A stretch of 24,957 nucleotides of DNA. It comes from a virus. Within the stretch, counting starts at the first letter, position 1; each line of letters opens with the position of its first letter. The position numbers and the translations under genes are program-made. The stretch is taken from positions 1-24,957 of the IMG/VR virus record IMGVR_UViG_3300030943_000160; one strand, written 5' to 3'. Below the pieces are notes generated by a model. It saw only the letters and a list, made by a program, of their open reading frames with translations. It was not told the DNA's origin and searched no databases. This document shows, piece by piece, positions 5,583 to 13,078 of the stretch.

Positions 5583-7823
5583 CTACACAGCTGTGCTGCG
5601 CCTTTCAGGTCGTAATTGTGAATGCGGCATCATTGCGTTATCTATATTGGCAGCGTAAGAGTCCCTTACAGACTTCTCTATCAGGTTCTTTCCAGCATCC
5701 ATCTTCTCAAGTTCAGTCATTTCACTGAGTGCAACGTTCCTTGATGCCGATGCAGACATTGCCTGAGGATTCAATCCAGCAAGCTTCTCTGTTAATAGTT
5801 CTCTGATAGCCGGCGTGGTTCCGGTCAAGAAGTTCTTTACTTCAGTTGATGACAACTTCGTCATCGCCGTAACTATCTTATCCACCATTGCCTCGGTACC
5901 TTGCTTGTAGATAGTGTCGTAGACGTCGTCTTCGTCATCAGCCTTCTTTTTCAACGTACTCTTGGGGGCGTCCTTCTTTTCCTTTTCAGGCTTCTTCTCC
6001 GGTTTGGTCGCAGGCTTCTTTGTCTCTGTCTTTGCTCCGGCGGCATCTACCTTGATGGTGATGTTACTATTACCTGCCTTAGCTGGTGTTGCGGCAGCAA
6101 CTTGTGCTTGCTGATCAGCTGCTTGTGCCTGTTGATCAGCTGCTTGTTGTTGCTGTTCTTGAGCTGCAGCCGATCCCTCTTCCGCGGTAGGCATGAGCCC
6201 AAGTTGTTGTTGCTGGGCAACAATGTTAGCCTGATAACTAGCCTGATTTTGTTGTACCATAAATTGGGTTTCGAGATTGTATAGTTGCATTCTCCGTTCA
6301 CGTTCCATGCGCTCAAATACTTCCATCTCAATTTGGACCTTCATCTTCTGTGGGTCCATTCCCAGCATTCCGTACATATAGTCATCAGATACCTTACCTG
6401 TAGCGTTCATGTTGATTATCATCTGCTTTTGCTGGATATCATCCTGCATTTTCAGATCAGCCATTTTGATGATAATCAAGTTACCTTTATCAGCTGTTGT
6501 TCTATACTCTCCACGGACAGTAGCTAATTTTTTAATCAAGAAGTTGTTCATGAAGTCAGCGAGCAACAGCCTGTAGTTAATAAATTGGTTCTCCAACGTC
6601 CTAAGGGAGATTGATGCTGCAGAGTAGCTTACTCCACCGAAAATGAATTCACGTGGTACACCTAGCCCAGCAAGGATCTCTGATTGTAATTGCTCGATTT
6701 CAGCAGTAAGCATTAACGCCCGGCCTTGTCCGCCTACGTCGATCTTGTTAACAGGAACAGGGCTGACAATCTTGTAGTTAGGGTCTTTAGCAGCCTTCTG
6801 AAGCTGCCCGGCGAGGTCAGCGGCTGTCTTATTCCACGTAGCATTTGGGTCAACAGAGTTTGTTGGTGTCAGGTAGTATACGCGCATGGGTACAATGTGC
6901 TCACGGGCAATGGCTTCCTGCGCCTGTCTCAACAGGTTTCTGTATGCTAATTGCTTCATGACATTGAGGATAAGTGGTGTACCCCAGATACTACCGTCAC
7001 CGGATTCTCCCTCACGAGAGAAGTGATAGATATTATCCTGGTTGAGAATGAGTGGTTTATTCTTCTCAGCAGCCTGACGGATCATTGCAGGAATTGCTGC
7101 ATAATCTTTAGCTGGTTTCTTGGTCTTACAGAGCTCAATAATCTTATCGGGAACAAGCCATTGATAGATGGTCTCTTGGGTAAGGGGGTTGAATTCAATA
7201 ACCATCTTGGCCGGATCCATGCGGTAGAGCTTGGACCAGCGGATGTCAGTACCATCCTTGAGGTCAGAGAAGTCTTCGTATTCACCGAAGACAAAGCAGT
7301 TGCCGTATAGCCAGTAGTCGATACCGATCTTGACCAGGAATTCGTTAATATCAAGGTAATCGAATTGGTCTTTGTAGAATGACAAAGTCGGTGAATCATC
7401 CGAATTATACGGACCGTTGTCCATGTTAGTGGCTTCTTCAAAGAGGATATCTGATACAGGGAACCTGGACATGGTATTAACAGCAGCGCCAATAAGGGAG
7501 TCGAACTTATAGAAGTAACGACACCACTTGAATATCTCAGTCATTGACTTAGGTAGTTGGTAGTCACTCAAATTCAAATACGGACTTGGATAAGGGTCTT
7601 GATCTCTGGCGTATGCTGATGCAGTCTTATGGAGAGCATCTTCCTTAGCCTCTTTTAAGAACTTGGCCTTCGCGTCGTCCACGGAGCCGAGACCGAGTAA
7701 TTGGTTTGCAACGTCAGCGTCGTCTGGGTCGTTAAACACATGAGGAAAGTCTACCTCAAAATGCTGTGATATCTCTTGTGCGGGGATTGTCACATCTTCC
7801 CCGAGGTTTATTTTTTCATCCAT
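5583..7823 (-). CDS. Portal protein
   Basis: 746 aa. Portals form the dodecameric ring at one capsid vertex through which DNA enters and leaves. Supporting segments in portal-like order: DYWLYGNCFVFGEY (169-182), a helix-rich stem region around 285-315, then GGQGRALMLTAEIEQL (364-379), AGLGVPREFIFGG (385-397) and SYSAASISLRTLENQF (399-414), which match the wing/crown region of large myophage portals. Residues about 535-640 are an unusual low-complexity extension, first Gln/Ala-rich with an AADQQAQ tandem repeat, then Lys/Glu/Pro-rich; the final 110 residues are helical. HKTAS near residue 66 fits the K-x-A pattern seen across this block and might be a processing site. The preceding small gene ends in TAATG overlap with its start; GAAGGGAAG is the ribosome site. 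Confidence 0.88.
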   Translation of the reverse strand: MDEKINLGEDVTIPAQEISQHFEVDFPHVFNDPDDADVANQLLGLGSVDDAKAKFLKEAKEDALHKTASAYARDQDPYPSPYLNLSDYQLPKSMTEIFKWCRYFYKFDSLIGAAVNTMSRFPVSDILFEEATNMDNGPYNSDDSPTLSFYKDQFDYLDINEFLVKIGIDYWLYGNCFVFGEYEDFSDLKDGTDIRWSKLYRMDPAKMVIEFNPLTQETIYQWLVPDKIIELCKTKKPAKDYAAIPAMIRQAAEKNKPLILNQDNIYHFSREGESGDGSIWGTPLILNVMKQLAYRNLLRQAQEAIAREHIVPMRVYYLTPTNSVDPNATWNKTAADLAGQLQKAAKDPNYKIVSPVPVNKIDVGGQGRALMLTAEIEQLQSEILAGLGVPREFIFGGVSYSAASISLRTLENQFINYRLLLADFMNNFLIKKLATVRGEYRTTADKGNLIIIKMADLKMQDDIQQKQMIINMNATGKVSDDYMYGMLGMDPQKMKVQIEMEVFERMERERRMQLYNLETQFMVQQNQASYQANIVAQQQQLGLMPTAEEGSAAAQEQQQQAADQQAQAADQQAQVAAATPAKAGNSNITIKVDAAGAKTETKKPATKPEKKPEKEKKDAPKSTLKKKADDEDDVYDTIYKQGTEAMVDKIVTAMTKLSSTEVKNFLTGTTPAIRELLTEKLAGLNPQAMSASASRNVALSEMTELEKMDAGKNLIEKSVRDSYAANIDNAMMPHSQLRPERRSTAV
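6101..6142 (-). repeat. 21-bp tandem repeat inside portal gene
   Basis: Two nearly identical 21-bp units (three differences or fewer by eye) encode the AADQQAQ heptapeptide twice in the low-complexity extension, a likely length-variable site. Confidence 0.7.
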
Positions 7824-7999
7824 TATTTCTTCCCTTCTACTACGGGCTTTTCTTTGGTCTCAGGTGGTTTATTTGCATTTGCTTGATTGACTATTCTGTA
7901 GGCGTCGTCAGTGTACTCAGTTAATTCCCGGAAGATTTTCATAACCGTGTTCTTATCCGCCTCGGAGATGTCAGCAAGTTTTTGTAATCTACTATCCAT
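7823..7999 (-). CDS. 58-aa protein between virion genes, unknown
   Basis: ATG at 7999 is preceded by AAGGAG at 8 nt; the TAA overlaps the portal ATG by one base (TAATG), so translation is coupled to portal. The peptide starts MDSRLQKLADISEADK and is hydrophilic and helical, ending in a Lys/Glu/Pro tail (KPPETKEKPVVEGKK). It contains a K-x-A tripeptide (QKLAD) near the N-terminus. A portal-associated or scaffold-like role is possible; no family is recognised. Confidence 0.8.
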   Translation of the reverse strand: MDSRLQKLADISEADKNTVMKIFRELTEYTDDAYRIVNQANANKPPETKEKPVVEGKK

Positions 8000-8011
8000 T
8001 ATCTATTCTCC

Positions 8012-9988
8012 TTAACCCAAGTAGGTTTTAATCTGTTCGGTTCTCGTTGCCAACATGTGCTTGCAGTAGCTATCCACACCAAGGTTAGTCGCTACGTTCG
8101 CAGCGACGATGTCTACAATTGCCTGCTCGGGACTATTAGCGGACTTTAAGATGGTCCGGATATCTTCCATTGCGTTGTCAGCGAGGTCGACGACGTCGGC
8201 GTCGAGGTCAAGGCCTCTGTATTTATCTACAACCGCGGCAACTACCCTGGAGATGATACTGTTCTCTACCGGTCCCAGTTTGGATTTATTAAATAATCCA
8301 TTAGGCAATGCTTTGTTCCATTGATCGTGAACCTCTGATGCCAGTAGTTTCCAGAACACTTCCTCTGTCTTCGACTGGTACTGAGGGCAGATACAGCGAC
8401 AATTACTATCCACGAGTACTTCGAGCATGTAGCCGAAGACGTGTTCGGACATGTTATCGTAGATGTTGTCATCAACCGCAGACGCTACCGCAGACATTGT
8501 CCTGAGACCCCACACGAATTCGTGAAGCTCTATATTAGATTCCCTGAGGTCAAAGTCTATATCTCGGTTATTAAATGATCTGATAATCTTCTCGAAAGTG
8601 TGGTACCCCGTATAGGGACTGTTACTATTCAGGATCATCACCAAGAAAGCGAGTTTGTCGGCGACAATCCCGTTAACAACTATCCCCGTAAGGTCTGCGA
8701 TCATTGACGACATTGTCTCAACATCCCAAGAGAACCAATCGGTTCCAAACTGCCGGGTAAGCCAAAGGTAATAAACCTTGGGGTCAATATTTTCTTCTAT
8801 AAACAGCGACTCCGATAGCTCTGCAATCTTATCTAATTCTTCTTCATCTGCCATTCCTACTTTGTATTCGTCTAATATCGACTGCTCAGGTTCTAATACA
8901 GGTGCGGGGGTGACGACGTCGACGACGTGCGCAGGGATCTCCTGTGTACCATCAGCTAAGTTCAAGTCCGCTGCTTCCTTCGTCAACTCAGAAGATGCCG
9001 TTTTGGACATCGACACTACCTTGGACTTAAAGTACTTACCATCTCTTTTAACGAACTTGCTATAATCTTCCTCGGACATGTCATATGTATTGGTCTGTGT
9101 GATTACGATGTTATCGACGATGTACAATACCCTATCGGGGAGAAATACTACCTTCACGCCCTTGGAAATATCCTTTGGGGTGATGGTATTGGCGTTATTG
9201 CCTATACCGAATATTGCCAATTTCTCTGTTCCGATGTCATAGTCCTCATCAGCAGCCATCTTGAATGCACCTAGGTCAAAGTCCAAGACTTCTTCTACGG
9301 CGTTGGTGACAACGGCATCAACAACTGTGGCGGCGTATTTATCCATTAACGGCGATGTGGACGATGCCTGGAAGATTGATGATAACATTGCCATCTTCTC
9401 TAACATCTCGACAATGCCGACGTCGTGTGTTGCGGCAGTCTTTGTTGAAAACGTTCCGGCTCTTAATCCGGATTCAGAGTCGATGAGTTTGCGAATGAAC
9501 ATCTGCTCACTTGCTTGGGCATCGAGATAGACTTTATTAACTAATAAGTTCTTAAAGTAAGTGTGATCCTTATTTCTCCATGCTGATTTCTGAGCCGAGG
9601 TCATCTTGTCGACATTGATCGCGTCGACAACAGTATTCCTGAGCATGTACACTGCCGTGAACGGGGTGAACATTACCTTAAGATCTTTGGAAAGGTTTTC
9701 TATTTGTGTATAGTGGTCAGCAGAGACCTCACCGAGTTTACGGTTACTTTCATTTAGGATCTTGGCAACAGCGTTACCATATTGCTTCTTGTATTCTGCA
9801 TCCTTCTTTGCCGACATTGACGCAGCATAAAGTCCTGCGCCAGCCATTCCCAAGAGGGTTGCCGCCGATGACATCTGTACTTCTGTATTAGCTTTCTTGT
9901 ATACGGGCTCTTTATCTCCGTCAATAGCTGTCAACGTCTTACGTACTGCGTCCACAGCCCAATCTTCGTTCTCATCGTACCAAGCCAT
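8012..9988 (-). CDS. Large virion-block protein, unknown, rich in K-x-A motifs
   Basis: 658 aa; GTGAGGT before ATG 9988. No family recognised. A short Ala/Gly-rich hydrophobic stretch (residues 40-60, SSAATLLGMAGAGLYAAS) is followed by a long mainly helical body with no cysteine until three near residues 530-535 and one near the C-terminus. K-x-A tripeptides are unusually frequent: STKTAA, LEKMA, DKYAA, FKMAA, TEKLA, SKTAS, TKEAA, DKIAE and DKLAF. It lies just upstream of portal and is preceded by its own terminator and a possible -10 element, so it heads a portal transcription unit. An internal head or neck protein is plausible but unproven. Confidence 0.82.
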   Translation of the reverse strand: MAWYDENEDWAVDAVRKTLTAIDGDKEPVYKKANTEVQMSSAATLLGMAGAGLYAASMSAKKDAEYKKQYGNAVAKILNESNRKLGEVSADHYTQIENLSKDLKVMFTPFTAVYMLRNTVVDAINVDKMTSAQKSAWRNKDHTYFKNLLVNKVYLDAQASEQMFIRKLIDSESGLRAGTFSTKTAATHDVGIVEMLEKMAMLSSIFQASSTSPLMDKYAATVVDAVVTNAVEEVLDFDLGAFKMAADEDYDIGTEKLAIFGIGNNANTITPKDISKGVKVVFLPDRVLYIVDNIVITQTNTYDMSEEDYSKFVKRDGKYFKSKVVSMSKTASSELTKEAADLNLADGTQEIPAHVVDVVTPAPVLEPEQSILDEYKVGMADEEELDKIAELSESLFIEENIDPKVYYLWLTRQFGTDWFSWDVETMSSMIADLTGIVVNGIVADKLAFLVMILNSNSPYTGYHTFEKIIRSFNNRDIDFDLRESNIELHEFVWGLRTMSAVASAVDDNIYDNMSEHVFGYMLEVLVDSNCRCICPQYQSKTEEVFWKLLASEVHDQWNKALPNGLFNKSKLGPVENSIISRVVAAVVDKYRGLDLDADVVDLADNAMEDIRTILKSANSPEQAIVDIVAANVATNLGVDSYCKHMLATRTEQIKTYLG

Positions 9989-10038
9989 TAATTTACCTCA
10001 CTTATTTTTATGTACCAAGCTGTTATTAACTATTTCCT

Positions 10039-10044
10039 ATTATA
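10039..10044 (-). promoter_or_regulatory. Possible -10 element for the portal unit
   Basis: TATAAT on the minus strand, preceded by ACACTG, about 50 nt before ATG 9988 and just after the terminator of the previous gene. No convincing -35 box. Confidence 0.35.
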
Positions 10045-10061
10045 CAGTGTCTGCTGGGTAT

Positions 10062-10099
10062 TATAAAGAAAAAAGAATACCTCCGTAGAAGTATTCTTT
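10062..10099 (-). terminator. Intrinsic terminator (minus strand)
   Basis: Minus-strand stem AAAGAATAC / GTATTCTTT (9 bp, 10-nt loop) followed by TTTTTCTTT. It closes the 10121-16578 transcription unit and separates it from the portal unit. Confidence 0.8.
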
Positions 10100-10120
10100 A
10101 GTTCAATATAACTGGGAGTA

Positions 10121-11953
10121 TTATCTCCTATTGTCTGATGCTAAATATCCTGCTCCGGCTGCGATTCCGACGGCGCCGACAGGGTGTGCAACGGCCCAGT
10201 TCTTAGCATCACCGTACATGTCATTTGCAGCGCCTTTGGCTCCGGCAACGGCTGTGTCTTTTACGTCGTTGATGTTTGACTTCTTGTATTTATAACGCTT
10301 TCTCAGTTTAGGTTCTTCTTTCGTGTCTGGTGTTTTTATATCCGGCTTATTAGGGCCTTCCACATCATTAATAGGTTTCATTTTAGGATCTACCTTAGCA
10401 GTATTAGCATTAGAGGGATTTGCTTTGGCAATTTCTGCCTGCCTAGCAGCATGTCTTTCCTTTAAACTTGCGTTAAGTTTTCCTGCTGTTTCAGGATCAT
10501 ATGATGATCCATCCCTACTCATAACCTGGGGTTTATTTTCTGTCGGTACACTTTTTGGATCTGGCGTCTTTGGTAAACCATTGTTTAAATACGCTTTAGA
10601 TGCGGCAGTGTCTGCTTCTCCGAATGCTTTAGATACTGATTTGGTTCCTGCATTTAAGTTTGTGAAACTCCCCATCGGTTTTACTTCAGGTTTGTTTAAT
10701 GTAAAAGGTGTTTTAAAATTCTTTCCTGATGCTTGTGCAGTATCACCGGTATTTCTGAGTATTTGGTTTGATTTTGAAATTGCTTTGGCTTCTGCCAGGT
10801 TATTACCAACTGTCTTGAATGCGTTGCCCACCCCAGTAGTAGCCATGGAACCCACATTACCTACAGTCTTTGCTGCATTACCAAGTCCGGTACCGACGTT
10901 CTTTGCTAAATTTGATCCCACGGTTTTTACGTTGCCGCCAATAGTTTTACCTGTGGCCCCGAGGGCTTTGAATGACATTGCCTCTTTCATAATCTCGTCA
11001 CCATACTCGGCTGCAAGGCGTTCGCAGTCTCCGTTGTAGAGCTCGTAAGCAACTAACAACTCACTGTAAGATGCTGACTTGTTGATGTTAACATCCATAT
11101 TATGAATAGGGTAATCCAGTACGCCAAGTTCCTGACGTTCACTAGCATCCAACTTGGAGGCCATCTTCTCTAAGGTTTCAATGGCGGCGGCGTAGACTTC
11201 GAGGTCAGCCACCAAGGCGTTATACTCTGCGTGGTAGTCGGATACCCCAGCAGCCTTCTTGAGGTTCTTGGCGACATCAACTAGTAAGTCTGCTTTTGGT
11301 TTAATTTTGCTGGCAACATGAGATCCGGCAGCTAGTCCAGTGAGTGCCACGGTTACAGGCAATGCGCTGTCTTCTGCTTCGGCTTTCTTAAGTAAGTGTG
11401 ACCCAGTAGCGGCACCGAGGATAGCTGCTAACGGCGTGGTAACAACAGCGGCTCTTGCCAATTCTTCGTCACCTGTTTTGTCAGCAGCGCCGGCGATGCC
11501 TGCAACGGCTCCACCGCCTGCAAGGGCACCAAGAACAGCACCGGCTTTACTGCCAGCGATCTTCTCTTGTTCAAATTGCTCCTCTAAGGTCTCAGCCCTT
11601 TTGATTAGTTTCTTTATGTTTACTGCAGCCCGCATTAACGGTTCGTTCATAATCTTTTTCTCCTTCTTGGCTTTACGTAGTAGACTGAGTCCGACGGCGC
11701 CGGCGGTGAGTCCTGTGGCTCCGAGGAGTACCTTGTTTGCAACATCGGCTTCGTATGCGCTGTTGTCGCCGTATCCTGGTCCCGAGTCTAGTAGGCTCAT
11801 TCTCGCTGCCCGGTCATTAACTAGAGCATATAGGCTATCATCCCCAGCGGATTTTGTTATCGACAATAACAATTCAGCCGCTAATACTTCCATATCAGCG
11901 GCTGAGTTCACGCTGCCGATGGATTCGAATTCATCCAGCAGTTTTGTATACAT
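10121..11953 (-). CDS. Membrane-active virion-block protein with MYxxLLxEF leader, 11-mer repeats and DUF883-like C-terminal anchor
   Basis: 610 aa; AAAGGAG before ATG 11953. Domains in order: an N-terminal leader MYTKLLDEFE...DMEVLAAE (1-28) shared with two neighbours; Gly/Ala-rich membrane-like segments at about 75-93, 135-157 and 168-215; a helical part with LEKMA; a run of degenerate 11-residue units built on KTVGxNL (332-390), similar in style to amphipathic lipid-binding repeats; a disordered Pro/Lys-rich region (410-560); and a C-terminal segment KNWAVAHPVGAVGIAAGAG (584-602) plus YLASDNRR that resembles the membrane anchor of ElaB/YqjD/DUF883 proteins. Together these suggest a protein that inserts into host membrane, for instance an ejected internal virion protein (inference). 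Confidence 0.82.
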   Translation of the reverse strand: MYTKLLDEFESIGSVNSAADMEVLAAELLLSITKSAGDDSLYALVNDRAARMSLLDSGPGYGDNSAYEADVANKVLLGATGLTAGAVGLSLLRKAKKEKKIMNEPLMRAAVNIKKLIKRAETLEEQFEQEKIAGSKAGAVLGALAGGGAVAGIAGAADKTGDEELARAAVVTTPLAAILGAATGSHLLKKAEAEDSALPVTVALTGLAAGSHVASKIKPKADLLVDVAKNLKKAAGVSDYHAEYNALVADLEVYAAAIETLEKMASKLDASERQELGVLDYPIHNMDVNINKSASYSELLVAYELYNGDCERLAAEYGDEIMKEAMSFKALGATGKTIGGNVKTVGSNLAKNVGTGLGNAAKTVGNVGSMATTGVGNAFKTVGNNLAEAKAISKSNQILRNTGDTAQASGKNFKTPFTLNKPEVKPMGSFTNLNAGTKSVSKAFGEADTAASKAYLNNGLPKTPDPKSVPTENKPQVMSRDGSSYDPETAGKLNASLKERHAARQAEIAKANPSNANTAKVDPKMKPINDVEGPNKPDIKTPDTKEEPKLRKRYKYKKSNINDVKDTAVAGAKGAANDMYGDAKNWAVAHPVGAVGIAAGAGYLASDNRR

Positions 11954-11974
11954 TATAAATTCTCCTTTATTTGT

Positions 11975-12733
11975 TTATCGACGACCTGTGGCCCCACGAA
12001 GTTCTGCGTCTCTGTTGGAATTCTTAGCTGCGTTGTTAGCAACTAATGCGGTTCCGCCTACACCAGCAAGGGTAGCAAGGTGAGTGCCTTTTACACGGCT
12101 CACTTCAGCCATTGCCGCGTCTTTATTACTGCCCTTAAGTTTAGCAGGGTCGCCATTCCACCAATTATTCACAGCATCAATCCTACCCAAGTTCTTAGCG
12201 TCCTTAGTCGTCTGTGCGAAGTTAGGATTATCTGGGTTGATTCTATGTTCGAGTTTATGTGATTCATACATTTCAATAGGTTTCCTAGTTGCTGCCGCGG
12301 GCTTAACACCATCACCAAGCAAACCGGGATCTCCACCACCTGCTTTGAGAGACTCTTCAGCATCTTTTGATTTTGCTAATGCGCGTTCACGCTTTTTAGA
12401 TATAGTAACTAATTTGCCTTCTGCTTTAGCGGCTTTGTTTGCTAAGCGGTCGGCTCTCCATCCTGGCATAGCGGCTTTCAATCTCTTGACACCGAATGCG
12501 GCGCCAGCGAGGCCAAGTGCGCCTGCAGCGAGTCCGGGAGCAACATAGTCACCTTCAGCAGCCTGCTTCTCCAATGCGACTTCATATTCATCAGCAAATT
12601 TCTCGAGGTTATCCATTTCGATATCAGCAAGTTTATCGAGACCGTTGATTACGTCCTCGGCAATGATTTCCATTTCGTCAGCGGTCATGACCTCTGCAAG
12701 TTTATTGAATTCACTCAGTAATTGTTTATACAT
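11975..12733 (-). CDS. Virion-block protein with MYxxLLxEF leader and membrane-like segments
   Basis: 252 aa; GGAG before ATG 12733. The leader MYKQLLSEFNKLAEV...DEMEIIAED is followed by closely spaced LDKLADIE, LEKFADE and LEKQAAE. A Gly/Ala-rich hydrophobic segment (about 65-85, GLAAGALGLAGAAFG) leads into a strongly basic region, then a hydrophilic middle. A second hydrophobic stretch near the end (HLATLAGVGGTALVANNAA) is followed by a basic tail ending GRR, like the 610-aa neighbour. It is probably a shorter relative of that protein in architecture; sequence identity is limited to the leader and general composition. Confidence 0.8.
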   Translation of the reverse strand: MYKQLLSEFNKLAEVMTADEMEIIAEDVINGLDKLADIEMDNLEKFADEYEVALEKQAAEGDYVAPGLAAGALGLAGAAFGVKRLKAAMPGWRADRLANKAAKAEGKLVTISKKRERALAKSKDAEESLKAGGGDPGLLGDGVKPAAATRKPIEMYESHKLEHRINPDNPNFAQTTKDAKNLGRIDAVNNWWNGDPAKLKGSNKDAAMAEVSRVKGTHLATLAGVGGTALVANNAAKNSNRDAELRGATGRR

Positions 12734-12751
12734 CTGTATCTCCTCTGTTAA

Positions 12752-13051
12752 CTATATTTGAATTGGCCATCTTGGGGTAAATACTCTTCCTGTGGGCATT
12801 GCACTGACTATTGAGCCAAAGGTGAATTGTCTTACACCTTGGCGCACTAGGCAATATGCCCAGAGTTTATCTTCTTTGAATTCATATGGTTCAACTTCCC
12901 TGGCAGTTATTACCCCTTTGGTATCAGCATAGGCAATAATTACTGTCTGGGAAGCTCTAGCACATTTGGTTATGGTGTCTAGGATAATAGGTGAGACACC
13001 ACCGGAATTGGTACTTCGTTTCAAAAAAGCTCGTAGTTCTGTTCTATTCAT
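12752..13051 (-). CDS. Small WYL-like domain protein
   Basis: 99 aa from ATG 13051, with AGGATGG at 8 nt; an ATG at 13063 in the same frame is an alternative start. The C-terminal 65 residues follow the WYL-domain pattern: VIIAYADTKGVITAREVEPY, then KLWAYC, then RQFTFGSI, with a final FTPRWP. WYL domains are ligand-sensing, nucleic-acid-binding modules usually attached to helix-turn-helix regulators; here only a short N-terminal helix (MNRTELRAFLKR) precedes it. A regulator-like gene inside a virion operon is unusual. The WYL assignment is from pattern only. Confidence 0.75.
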   Translation of the reverse strand: MNRTELRAFLKRSTNSGGVSPIILDTITKCARASQTVIIAYADTKGVITAREVEPYEFKEDKLWAYCLVRQGVRQFTFGSIVSAMPTGRVFTPRWPIQI

Positions 13052-13078
13052 AATTATAACCATCCTGTGGAAGAAAGT

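Noticed and set aside
7500-7515. Minus-strand TATAAGTTC resembling the promoter motif
   Set aside because: It lies inside the portal coding region and differs from GTATAAGTA at the end; no start codon follows at the usual distance.
10323-11039. Long plus-strand open frame (238 codons) opposite the 610-aa gene
   Set aside because: It is a shadow of an Ala/Gly/Thr-rich coding strand; no ribosome site, and it would break the minus-strand operon.
11340-12083. Plus-strand open frame of 247 codons across two minus-strand genes
   Set aside because: Same cause: Ala-rich codons read as Ser/Ala/Pro on the other strand; no ribosome site or promoter.
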